Positions 44,127 to 52,121 of a stretch of DNA of 64,000 bases are shown here, in pieces (position 1 is the first letter of the stretch; the number at the start of each line of letters is the position of its first letter). This stretch comes from Pseudomonas sp. TTU2014-080ASC (GTDB lineage: Bacteria; Pseudomonadota; Gammaproteobacteria; Pseudomonadales; Pseudomonadaceae), in contig NZ_LKKK01000001.1 of the NCBI RefSeq assembly GCF_001446935.1, forward strand, positions 806,001 through 870,000, read 5' to 3'. A model generated the notes under the pieces. That model did no database searches. It was not told where the DNA came from and was given only the letters and a program-made list of their open reading frames with translations. The position numbers were made by a program, and so were the translations under genes.

Positions 44127-45911
44127 TTATACTTGCACCAGTGGGCCGGGGTTCTTCAGGTACTGCTCGCGGATCGCCCGCGCCGACCAATAGGTCAGGG
44201 CTGCCAGCAAACCGGTCGGGTTGTAACCCAATCCCTGCGGAAACGCCGAAGCTCCCGGCACAAACACGTTGTGTACGTCCCAGCTTTGCAGATAGCGGTT
44301 CACCGCGCTGGTTTTCGGGTCGGTGCCCATAATTGCGCCACCATTCAGGTGGGTGGTCTGGTAGCTATTGGCATCGAAATGCGCACCGTTGACCTTGCTC
44401 GACACACTGATGGCTTTCGGGCCCATGGTTTCTGCAACCTTTTGCAGGCGTTCGAGCATGAAGCGGTTCATCTTCACATCGTTTTCCTGCCAGTCGAAGG
44501 TCATGCGCAGCAGCGGCAAGCCGTAGTTGTCGGTGTATTGCGGGTCAAGGTCGAGATAGTTGTCGCGGTAGGACTGATGCGCACCGTGAGCATCCATCGA
44601 CAGGGTGTGGGTGTAGCTCTCGGCCACTGCAGCCTTCCAGGCGCTGCCCCACTTCGGTGTTCCCGGCGGCACTTTGAGTCCGGCGATGGGTTTTGTTCCA
44701 GCCTGGTTCACCCAAAATGGCGAGCCACCGACAAAACCGTGCGGGCCGTGGTCGAAGTTATCGGCGTTGAAATCATCCATGCCGATGCCGTTACCACCGG
44801 CACCAATAAAGGGGTTGGTGTAATGCGCGTCAGGCTTAAAGAAGGCGGTCACGGTGGACATGTTCTGGTAGGCGAAATTGCGCCCAACTACGCCTTCGTT
44901 GGTTACCGGATCGTACGGTTTGCCGATGCCGGACAGCAGCATCAGGCGCACGTTGTTGAACTGGAATGCGGCCAGAATCACCAGATCCGCCGGCTGCTCA
45001 ACCTTACGTCCCTGACTGTCCACATAGATCACACCGGTGGCCTGAGCTTTTGAATCGTCGAGTTTCACCTTGAGTACGTGGGCGTTGTTGCGCAGCTCAA
45101 AGTTAGAGGCCTGGCGCAGCGCCGGCAGGATGTTCACGTTGGGCGATGCCTTGGAATACATGTAACAGGCATAGCCACTGCAATAACCGCAAAAGTTGCA
45201 CGGCCCCATCTGCGCGCCGTAGGGGTTGGTGTACGTCCCTGAGGTGTTCGCCGATGGCAGGTTGTACGGGTGATATCCCAACTCAGTGGCGGCCTTGGCG
45301 AACAACTGTGCGGAGACGGTGTTCTTCTGCGCTACCAGCGGGAAATCGTCGCTGCGATCGGCTGCAAACGGGTTGCCGCCCTTATCACGCCCCACCACCT
45401 CACCCTTGATCGACCAAGCGGTGCCGGAAGTGCCGAAGACCTTTTCGGCAAAATCGAAATACGGCTCCAGCTCTTCATAGCTGACGCCGAAGTCCTGAAT
45501 GGTCATGTTCTCCGGGATGAAGTTCTTCCCGTAGCGCTCCTCGTAATGGCTGCGCATACGCAGCTCCATCGGATCAACCCGGAAGTGCACGCCCGACCAG
45601 TGCAGGCCAGCGCCGCCCGTGCCAGTCCCTGGCAAAAATGCGCCGAACTGACGGTACGGAACGGCTACATCATTGCGGCTGTGGCGCAAGGTGACGGTCT
45701 CGCGGGAGATGTCCATAAACAGTTTTTTGCGCGAGTTATAGGTCAGCTCATCCATGGTCTGTGGATAAACCCCATCCGGGTAAGTATCCCGCGCCGGGCC
45801 ACGCTCCAGTGCCAGCACCTGCAATCCGGCTTCGGTCAGTTCCTTGGCCATGATGGCGCCCGCCCAACCGAAACCGACGATAACCACATCAACTTTCTTC
45901 ATCACGTGCAT
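44127..45911 (-). CDS. Gluconate 2-dehydrogenase FAD subunit (GMC oxidoreductase)
   Basis: A 594-residue flavoprotein. The dinucleotide-binding motif is VVIVGFGWAGAIMAKEL near the N-terminus. GMC signatures include GTGTGGAGLHWSGVHFR, cysteine-rich GPCNFCGYCSGYACYMYSKA, and the C-terminal GGAIMGTDPKTSAVN and ASAFPQGLGYNPTGLLAAL. It oxidises D-gluconate to 2-keto-D-gluconate in the periplasm; it has no signal peptide and is probably exported with the Tat-dependent subunit 3. AGGA lies 8 bases before ATG 45911. It starts 3 bp after the subunit 3 stop. Confidence 0.92.
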   Translation of the reverse strand: MHVMKKVDVVIVGFGWAGAIMAKELTEAGLQVLALERGPARDTYPDGVYPQTMDELTYNSRKKLFMDISRETVTLRHSRNDVAVPYRQFGAFLPGTGTGGAGLHWSGVHFRVDPMELRMRSHYEERYGKNFIPENMTIQDFGVSYEELEPYFDFAEKVFGTSGTAWSIKGEVVGRDKGGNPFAADRSDDFPLVAQKNTVSAQLFAKAATELGYHPYNLPSANTSGTYTNPYGAQMGPCNFCGYCSGYACYMYSKASPNVNILPALRQASNFELRNNAHVLKVKLDDSKAQATGVIYVDSQGRKVEQPADLVILAAFQFNNVRLMLLSGIGKPYDPVTNEGVVGRNFAYQNMSTVTAFFKPDAHYTNPFIGAGGNGIGMDDFNADNFDHGPHGFVGGSPFWVNQAGTKPIAGLKVPPGTPKWGSAWKAAVAESYTHTLSMDAHGAHQSYRDNYLDLDPQYTDNYGLPLLRMTFDWQENDVKMNRFMLERLQKVAETMGPKAISVSSKVNGAHFDANSYQTTHLNGGAIMGTDPKTSAVNRYLQSWDVHNVFVPGASAFPQGLGYNPTGLLAALTYWSARAIREQYLKNPGPLVQV

Positions 45912-45914
45912 GGC

Positions 45915-46646
45915 TTATCCTCGCTCGCCGCTGATGGAAACAGGCGGGAAGGCATAACGCTCATCACGCTCAACCCAGTCCATAAAGTCGGCTCGGGCAC
46001 CGGGGAAGCCGATCAGCTTCCAGCCAGCCAGGCCCTGATTACCGCCATGAATCGGATCACTGAAAAAGCCCTCACAGGTGTTGCTCCACAGCATGGCGAA
46101 GAAGGTCGCAGCCGGTACGGCTTCGAACACCGCCTTGCCGCTGTCAAAGTCCTGCAAAGCCTGCTCCTGCTTGGCTTCATCCAGCTCAGCGAACGACTTA
46201 CCCCACTGCTTCTGGCAATAGCTATTGGCCTCTTCGATGCCCAGGCGATAGACCTCCTGCGGGCTCAGTTTGAGCTGATACCCCAGCTCCTTGGGTGCAT
46301 CCGGCTGGAATGGCCCCTGCATGTACCACAGCCCACCGCTGCCATAGCGGGTGTTGAGCTGGCGGTCGATAAACTCCGGCACGCCACTGTCTGCCGCGCC
46401 GGGACCTAGGTTGTCTGATGGAATCAGGCGCGCTACCGCTGCGCTGACAAAGGCCAGCTCTTCTGCTGTGAAATAACTGGGTGTGAAGCTCTTTGTGGCG
46501 GGAGCAGCAACTGCTGCTTCTGGCTTAGCCAGAATGGCGGAACCCACTCCGGTAGCGGCAATCGCTGCCACCGGAATCAGCCCGAGGGAATGACGCAAAA
46601 ACTCTCGACGCGCCGGATAAGTGTGGTCGGATTTATCCTTGGACAT
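45915..46646 (-). CDS. Gluconate 2-dehydrogenase subunit 3 (Tat-exported small subunit)
   Basis: A 243-residue protein from ATG 46646 with GAGG upstream. The N-terminus carries a twin-arginine signal (ARREFLRHSLGLIPVAAIA). The mature part shows family features FIDRQLNTRYGSGGLWYMQG, FFAMLWSNTCEGFFSDPIHG and WKLIGFPGARADFMDW. It is needed for export and assembly of the FAD subunit. It follows kguD by 135 bp on the same strand; an inverted repeat lies in that gap. Confidence 0.92.
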   Translation of the reverse strand: MSKDKSDHTYPARREFLRHSLGLIPVAAIAATGVGSAILAKPEAAVAAPATKSFTPSYFTAEELAFVSAAVARLIPSDNLGPGAADSGVPEFIDRQLNTRYGSGGLWYMQGPFQPDAPKELGYQLKLSPQEVYRLGIEEANSYCQKQWGKSFAELDEAKQEQALQDFDSGKAVFEAVPAATFFAMLWSNTCEGFFSDPIHGGNQGLAGWKLIGFPGARADFMDWVERDERYAFPPVSISGERG

Positions 46647-46740
46647 GGCAGGTGCCTCTCCTTGCAACAAGCTTGATCAGGTCAATGCAGCGTGGTCCCC
46701 TATTTCCAGGGACTCTTCGGGTAGACCGGTGTTATGGACG

Positions 46741-46770
46741 GCTGTTCCTAAAAAACCGTTCAGGAACAGC
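46741..46770. promoter_or_regulatory. Inverted repeat between kguD and the gluconate dehydrogenase genes
   Basis: GCTGTTCCT (46741-46749) and AGGAACAGC (46762-46770) are perfect 9-bp arms with a 12-base loop that contains an A6 run (T6 on the transcribed strand). It could be a partial terminator after kguD, a processing hairpin, or an operator. No PtxS-type palindrome lies in this gap. Confidence 0.5.
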
Positions 46771-46781
46771 ACAAGGACTGG

Positions 46782-47771
46782 CTATACGTCAGTGCAACGC
46801 GGCCAGACAGAGTCGTTAACCAAATTGGTCGGGCGCTCGCCCGCCAATGCGGCCAACAGGTTGTCCACGGCGCAGCGGGCCATGGCTTCGCGGGTTTCCT
46901 CGGTTGCTGAGCCGATATGCGGGGTCAGCACCAGGTTCTCCAGCTGTAGCAGGGGCGAATCCATCGGCAAGGGCTCTTTGACCATCACATCCAAACCTGC
47001 ACCACGAATGCGTTTGTGCTTGAGTGCATCGACCAGCGCCGATTCATCTACAACCCGACCGCGGGCAATGTTCACCAGAATGGCTGAAGGCTTCATCAAG
47101 GCCAGTTCAGCCGCGCCGATGAGGTTCTCGGTCGCTGAACTCAGCGGCACGGTCAGACAGACGAAATCCGACTCAGCCAGCAGAGCTCGCAAACTGCGGT
47201 AGCCCGCGCCGTAACGCAGCTCGACTTCCGGGCGGGGGTTACGGCTGTGATACAGCACCTGCATGCCGAAGCCCGCCGCCGCACGCCGGGCCAGCGCTTC
47301 ACCGACGCGCCCCATACCAATAATGCCCAGGGTTTTGCCCTGCACATCGCAACCAAACTGCGCCGGCCCAATCGACGCCTTCCAGTGACCAGCACGTATC
47401 CAGCCATCCAGTTCCACCACCCGCCTGGCGCACGCAAGAATCAGGGCAAAACCGGTGTCAGCAGTGGTTTCTGTCAGCACATCCGGCGTGTTGGTCAGCA
47501 GTACGCCGCGCCGGTTAAAGGCCTCAATATCGTAGTTATCCACACCTACTGAAACACTGGATACCACCTCAAGGTTCGGTGCCAGCGCGAGTACTGCGTC
47601 GTCCAGACGCATGCTCGCGCCCAGCAAACCATGAGCAGCAGGCAGTGCCGCGTGCAGCGTTGTCTTGCCCTCGCCTGTGGGGTTATCAATCAGAGTCACC
47701 TCAGCGTGCGCCTGCAAACGCGCCATCAGTGCATCCGACAGGCGCTTATAAAGAACAACTGACTTCTTCAT
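46782..47771 (-). CDS. kguD: 2-ketogluconate-6-phosphate reductase (D-2-hydroxyacid dehydrogenase)
   Basis: A 329-residue NAD(P)H-dependent enzyme. It reduces 2-keto-6-phosphogluconate to 6-phosphogluconate. The nucleotide motif is LGIIGMGRVGEALARRAA, with catalytic Arg in NIARGRVVDESALVDALK, Glu in DVMVKEPL and His in LTPHIGSATEETR. The start is ATG 47771; a GTG one codon earlier is possible. Last gene of kguE-kguK-kguT-kguD; the name rests on sequence plus gene order. Confidence 0.93.
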   Translation of the reverse strand: MKKSVVLYKRLSDALMARLQAHAEVTLIDNPTGEGKTTLHAALPAAHGLLGASMRLDDAVLALAPNLEVVSSVSVGVDNYDIEAFNRRGVLLTNTPDVLTETTADTGFALILACARRVVELDGWIRAGHWKASIGPAQFGCDVQGKTLGIIGMGRVGEALARRAAAGFGMQVLYHSRNPRPEVELRYGAGYRSLRALLAESDFVCLTVPLSSATENLIGAAELALMKPSAILVNIARGRVVDESALVDALKHKRIRGAGLDVMVKEPLPMDSPLLQLENLVLTPHIGSATEETREAMARCAVDNLLAALAGERPTNLVNDSVWPRCTDV

Positions 47772-47780
47772 CACACATCC

Positions 47781-49058
47781 CTAGTGGTTGGTCGCCAGAC
47801 GCTGCCGATGCGTCGGCTGTAAGGGGTTAAGCACTGCCGTAAGCGCGACGGCAAACAACAACGCCCCACACATAAACAGATAAGAAGCACCCGGCCCGCC
47901 GGTGGCACCATTGAGGTAACCCACCAGCCACGAGCCGGAGAACGAACCCAAAGCCCCCATACTGTTAATAAGGGCCATCGCGCCGCCCGAGACATTGTTT
48001 GGCAACAGTTCCGGAACAATGGCAAAGAACGGTCCATACGGCGCGTACATGCAGGCACCGGCCAGCACCAGCAGCGCATAAGACAGCCAGAAGTGATCAG
48101 TACCCACCACGTACGAACCGTAAAAGGCCAGCGCCGCGATCAGCAAAGGAGGCCAGACGAAGCGCTTACGCTTCTGAATTTTGTCCGACGCCCAGGACAC
48201 ACCCAGCATCGCCAGCACCGCACACAGATACGGCAACGCAGACAACCAGCCGGCCGTGACAATATCCACACCCGCAGCCTGTTTCAGAATTGAGGGCAGC
48301 CACAGAACAAAGCCATATACACCGATGCTCCAGCAGAAGTACTGCAGCGACAGGATGATCACCGTCGGTGAGCGAAAAGCTTCACGGTAGTTTTTCACCG
48401 GCTTGATGCCCTGCTGCTCAGCGGCCAGCGCATCCTCCAGCGCCTGTTTTTCATCAGCCTTTAACCACTTGGCCTGAGCCGGACGATCATCCGCCAGATG
48501 CCACCAGATAAAAGCCCAGAGAATTGCCGGCGCGCCTTCGATGATGAACATCCAGCGCCAGTTGAACTGCTCGATCAGATAGCCCGACACCACCGACATC
48601 CAGAGGATCGTCACCGGATTGCCCAGCAGCAGAAAAGTATTGGCCCGCGAGCGCTCGGCACGGGTAAACCAGTGGCACAGGTAAATCAGCATGGCAGGCA
48701 TCACCGCAGCTTCCACCACGCCGAGCAGGAAACGAATGACGACCAGCCAGTACACCTGATGCACCACACCGGTCAGCGTGGCCAAGCTGCCCCACAGAAT
48801 CAGACTCCAGAAGATCAGCGTTTTTACGCTGCGCTTTTCCGCATAGATCGCCCCCGGCACCTGAAAAAAGAAGTAACCGAGAAAGAACAAAGCCCCCAGC
48901 AACGACGACAAACCGGGCGTGATGTTTAAGTCTTCGGCCATGCCCGAAGCGGCGGCAAAACCGTAATTGGCCCGATCCAGATAGGCCAGGCTATAGGTGA
49001 TAAAAACGATGGGCAGAATGTGCCACCAACGGCGTGAGGCAAGTCGTGAAGTAAGCAT
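47781..49058 (-). CDS. kguT: 2-ketogluconate MFS transporter
   Basis: A 425-residue major facilitator (anion:cation symporter family) with 12 hydrophobic segments. The family motif in loop 2-3 is GYFFFQVPGAIYAEKRSV, with YLDRANYGFAAASGMAEDL in helix 1. It imports 2-ketogluconate made in the periplasm. AGGAG lies 7 bases upstream of ATG 49058. It lies between kguK and kguD as in P. aeruginosa. Confidence 0.92.
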   Translation of the reverse strand: MLTSRLASRRWWHILPIVFITYSLAYLDRANYGFAAASGMAEDLNITPGLSSLLGALFFLGYFFFQVPGAIYAEKRSVKTLIFWSLILWGSLATLTGVVHQVYWLVVIRFLLGVVEAAVMPAMLIYLCHWFTRAERSRANTFLLLGNPVTILWMSVVSGYLIEQFNWRWMFIIEGAPAILWAFIWWHLADDRPAQAKWLKADEKQALEDALAAEQQGIKPVKNYREAFRSPTVIILSLQYFCWSIGVYGFVLWLPSILKQAAGVDIVTAGWLSALPYLCAVLAMLGVSWASDKIQKRKRFVWPPLLIAALAFYGSYVVGTDHFWLSYALLVLAGACMYAPYGPFFAIVPELLPNNVSGGAMALINSMGALGSFSGSWLVGYLNGATGGPGASYLFMCGALLFAVALTAVLNPLQPTHRQRLATNH

Positions 49059-49114
49059 CTGGGCTCTCCTGGCGTTGTTGTTTTTGTTCCATCAGGACCG
49101 GCTGAGCCGGCGGT

Positions 49115-50074
49115 TTACATCGAGCGTTGCAACAGCATTTCGTAATCATTCAGCTGCGCCTGCAGCGGCAGCCCTTCCATATCCCCGCGGCTCTGCACGG
49201 CACGGCTACCGCACCAGTTGCCACGGTCCACGGCATACTCAAGCGGCAACCCCTGCAGCAGCGCACTGATCACGCCAACGGCAAAGGCATCACCAGCCCC
49301 TACGGTATCCACCACCTGCACCACCGGATGGCCCGGTACGACGCCGTGTCGACCCAGTGCATCCTGCCAGTAGGCACCCTCCGGTCCGAGCTTGATGGCT
49401 ACTTTCTTAACGCCACGCTCCAGATAGAACGCAGCAATCTCTTCAGGCGACTCATAGCCAGTCAGCAAACGCCCTTCCTCCAGACCCGGCAGTAGCCAGT
49501 CCGCCTTGAAAGCAAGTGCGTTGATCGCCTCAACCATCGTGGCCTCATCCGGCCACAGCGACGGCCGCAGGTTAGGATCAAATGAAATAGTGCGCCCAGC
49601 TGCACGCATCGCATCCATCAGTTGGTGGGATAGATCACGACAGCTGGCCGACAGCGCTGGCGGAATACCTGTGGCATGCAGATGACGCACCTGCAGCAAT
49701 TCCGGGCTGATCAGCGCAGGCGACATACGGCTGGCCGCTGAGCCACGGCGGAAATATTCCACATGCGGATCGCTGCCATCATCACAGCGCTGTTTGAGCT
49801 GCCAGCCGGTCGGGTGCTCTCTGTCCACCTCAAGCCTGCTGCAGTCCAGCCCTTCATTGCGCAGACTGTCGAGCACAAACTGGCCCAGCGAATCATTACC
49901 TACACGGCTCAGCCAGTTGACCTTGAGCCCCAAGCGGCTCAAGCCGATTGCGACATTGCTGTCTGCACCGGCAATGCGTTTTACGAAGCGATCAACCGAC
50001 GCCAGCGAACCGGATTGTTCGGCCACAAACATAGCCATGGTTTCCCCAAAGCACAGCACATCATGCTTAAACAT
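49115..50074 (-). CDS. kguK: 2-ketogluconate kinase (PfkB family)
   Basis: A 319-residue ribokinase-like enzyme. It phosphorylates 2-ketogluconate in the cytoplasm. PfkB signature 1 region: RIAGADSNVAIGLSRLGL; C-terminal signature DTVGAGDAFAVGVISALL with the catalytic Asp. The start overlaps the kguE stop by 8 bp, indicating coupled translation. Confidence 0.93.
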   Translation of the reverse strand: MFKHDVLCFGETMAMFVAEQSGSLASVDRFVKRIAGADSNVAIGLSRLGLKVNWLSRVGNDSLGQFVLDSLRNEGLDCSRLEVDREHPTGWQLKQRCDDGSDPHVEYFRRGSAASRMSPALISPELLQVRHLHATGIPPALSASCRDLSHQLMDAMRAAGRTISFDPNLRPSLWPDEATMVEAINALAFKADWLLPGLEEGRLLTGYESPEEIAAFYLERGVKKVAIKLGPEGAYWQDALGRHGVVPGHPVVQVVDTVGAGDAFAVGVISALLQGLPLEYAVDRGNWCGSRAVQSRGDMEGLPLQAQLNDYEMLLQRSM

Positions 50075-50837
50075 GGCTCACCTGCCTGTTCAGTTCTGCC
50101 AGCTGTACAACCCGCTGCCGCGTCAGGGCAGGCAGATTTTTGCCTGCCAGGGGATATTCGATTGCCAGCGGGACCCTGGCTGGAAAGTGACGGATCAACT
50201 CTCGCCATTGCTGCAGATCGCTCTCTTGCGGAGGCACCGCTACCAAACGCCCGTCTTCACGGCGTTTAACAGCCTTGCAGTGCACGTATCGTACCCAGCG
50301 TCCAAGGCTCAGCGCGGCCTGCTCGGCCGACTCCCCCTGCCACTGCCAGTTACCGATATCAAAGGTCATGCCCGGTGCAACGCCCTGCTGCTGAGCGGCC
50401 TGAAAGAACGCCAGCAGGCGCTCCAAATTACCGCCATGGGGAGTCTGATCGTTCTCCACATACAGCTCTGGCCCTTGTTCCAGCAGCGGCTTCAGCAACT
50501 TCAGATCACACTTCGGCTGCCAATGCCCCAAGGACACCTTCAGGGCCACCGCTCCCATGCTCGCAGCCATCTGCATGCGCTCGATGACCTCTGGTTCCAG
50601 CTCTCCATCCTCACGCCAAAGCTCCAACGGGCACGAATACAACTGCTGCAAACCGTAGGCTTCAGCAACACCGGCCAGCATTGTCGGGTTGGGCTCACGC
50701 TCAAACAACTCTTCGCGCCACTCCACACGGCTTGCTCCGGCAACCGCCAACAGCGGGATGTAAACCACCTGACCGCGCTCACGGACCGCATCTGCACCGA
50801 AGCTTGAGAGGCTGATGGAGACAGGATTTAACTGCAT
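50067..50837 (-). CDS. kguE: Sugar phosphate isomerase/epimerase-like protein KguE
   Basis: A 256-residue TIM-barrel protein of the xylose-isomerase-like family (VALKVSLGHW, ELYVENDQTPHGGNLERL, GMTFDIGNWQWQGE, PLAIEYPLAG). First gene of the kgu operon; its precise reaction is not well settled. AAGGAC precedes the ATG, and a perfect PtxS palindrome lies 22 bases upstream. Confidence 0.9.
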   Translation of the reverse strand: MQLNPVSISLSSFGADAVRERGQVVYIPLLAVAGASRVEWREELFEREPNPTMLAGVAEAYGLQQLYSCPLELWREDGELEPEVIERMQMAASMGAVALKVSLGHWQPKCDLKLLKPLLEQGPELYVENDQTPHGGNLERLLAFFQAAQQQGVAPGMTFDIGNWQWQGESAEQAALSLGRWVRYVHCKAVKRREDGRLVAVPPQESDLQQWRELIRHFPARVPLAIEYPLAGKNLPALTRQRVVQLAELNRQVSHV

Positions 50838-50859
50838 GTAGACGTCCTTGTTAGCACTA

Positions 50860-50873
50860 TGAAACCGGTTTCA
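50860..50873. promoter_or_regulatory. PtxS operator upstream of kguE
   Basis: TGAAACCGGTTTCA is a perfect 14-bp palindrome and identical to the PtxS operator described in P. aeruginosa and P. putida. It lies in the 73-bp gap between ptxS and kguE, 22 bases before the kguE start. PtxS bound here should repress kguEKTD until 2-ketogluconate releases it. Confidence 0.92.
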
Positions 50874-50910
50874 ATTCCGGATAAACAAACCCCGCAAAAG
50901 CAGGTATTAG

Positions 50911-51933
50911 TCAGACCCGTAGTCGGCTAGAACCTCGGGGAATCAGTTGGGCAGGCAAGTCCAGCCTGCGGGGAGCAGCCACACTGCCCTGCAAACGATC
51001 AAGCAGACAGTTAAAAGCTACGGCACCAATCTGCTCAGTCGGCTGCGCCAGGGCGCTGATGCCGCTGCCCACCAGCGGGTACCAATCCAGTTCGTCGATC
51101 GCTAACAGGCCGGCCTCATCGAACAAAGTACCGGGGCGGGCATGCAGTACGTGCATCACCTGTAAAGTGGCGATGCCGTTGAAGGTCAGCAGTGCTTTCG
51201 CACCATGGCCGCTGTCGGCGAGGAATTCACTGACCTGCTGATCCAGCTCATTGCCGGTTTCAAGCACCAGCCCACGTAAACCGGCACGGCGCACAAGTGA
51301 AGTCATAAACGCTTCAACACGCTCATGCCGGGAGCTGGTGCCGTCCAGCGGTTCAGTCACTGCCAGAATGTCGCTGTAGCCGTTTTGTTGCAGGTGATCC
51401 AGAGCCTGCTCAATGGTCTGGCGGTTATCCAAACCGACCATATCCACCTGTAACTCAGCCACTTGCCGATCCACCAGCACCATCGGCAACTCACGGGCCA
51501 AACTCGCCAGCTCCCGCGCCTGATGGCCGAGGGTATGCACGATCAGCCCGTCGATATTGTAAGACTGCAAGGCCTGCAGCTGAGCCTTCTCAAGGTCATC
51601 GTCACAGGCGGTGTTGCACACCACCAGGCTGTAGCCTTGCTGGCGGCAGGCGGTTTCGACGCCATGCATCACGGCAACGGAATAGGGATTGCGTATGTCC
51701 GCCAGAAGCAAGCCGATCAGACCGGTACGCCCGCGTTTCAGAGCGCTGGCCATACGGTTGGGGCGGTAACCCAGACGCTCAACAACGGCCTCAATGCGCT
51801 GAGCGGTAGCCTCAGCCAGCAGTTGCCGGTCTTCGCCCATAAAGCGCGATACCGTAGCCTTGGAGACTCCGGCGGCTTTGGCCACTTCACTGATCGTGAC
51901 GCGGGCGCGAGCAGGTAAAAGATCCTTATTCAC
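50911..51933 (-). CDS. ptxS: LacI-family repressor PtxS
   Basis: A 340-residue repressor of 2-ketogluconate use. The LacI-type helix-turn-helix is VTISEVAKAAGVSKATVSRF. The ligand domain includes TGLIGLLLADIRNPYSVAVM and ends LDLPAQLIPRGSSRLRV. It starts at GTG 51933 with AGGA upstream; residues MNKDLLPARARV agree with a LacI N-terminus. An operator copy upstream indicates autorepression, and the kgu operon follows on the same strand. Confidence 0.94.
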   Translation of the reverse strand: MNKDLLPARARVTISEVAKAAGVSKATVSRFMGEDRQLLAEATAQRIEAVVERLGYRPNRMASALKRGRTGLIGLLLADIRNPYSVAVMHGVETACRQQGYSLVVCNTACDDDLEKAQLQALQSYNIDGLIVHTLGHQARELASLARELPMVLVDRQVAELQVDMVGLDNRQTIEQALDHLQQNGYSDILAVTEPLDGTSSRHERVEAFMTSLVRRAGLRGLVLETGNELDQQVSEFLADSGHGAKALLTFNGIATLQVMHVLHARPGTLFDEAGLLAIDELDWYPLVGSGISALAQPTEQIGAVAFNCLLDRLQGSVAAPRRLDLPAQLIPRGSSRLRV

Positions 51934-51971
51934 CCCAATTCCTTTTTTGTTTGAGCTTGGCTGGGTGTTTA

Positions 51972-51985
51972 TGAAAACGGTTTCA
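51972..51985. promoter_or_regulatory. PtxS operator upstream of ptxS
   Basis: TGAAAACGGTTTCA differs from the perfect 14-bp PtxS palindrome at one base. It lies 38 bases before the ptxS start codon, fitting autoregulation. Confidence 0.85.
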
Positions 51986-52069
51986 ATGAAAACGCGTCGT
52001 CACCCAATCGTCAAGTCTCCCTTTGTCGGATGCCCCTACAAACTCTGGTTAATGAGGCCTTCGCGGAAC

Positions 52070-52104
52070 AAAAAAGCCGCTGGCAGCGCAGTGCTGACAG
52101 CGGC
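52070..52104 (-). terminator. Intrinsic terminator of rlhA
   Basis: Read on the minus strand, GCCGCTG (complement of 52098-52104) pairs with CAGCGGC (complement of 52076-52082), with a second inner stem. A six-T run (complement of 52070-52075) follows. It ends the rlhA transcript shortly after its stop. Confidence 0.85.
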
Positions 52105-52121
52105 CTGATCGTGCAATGGAA

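Noticed and set aside
42784..44193. Long plus-strand open frame (469 codons) opposite the cytochrome c subunit gene
   Set aside because: The minus strand has three intact haem sites and a signal peptide; the plus-strand product is His/Arg-rich with no family pattern, a shadow of GC-rich codon use.
45270..46409. Plus-strand open frame (379 codons) opposite the GMC and subunit 3 genes
   Set aside because: It crosses the junction of two well-identified reverse-strand genes and has no recognisable motif.
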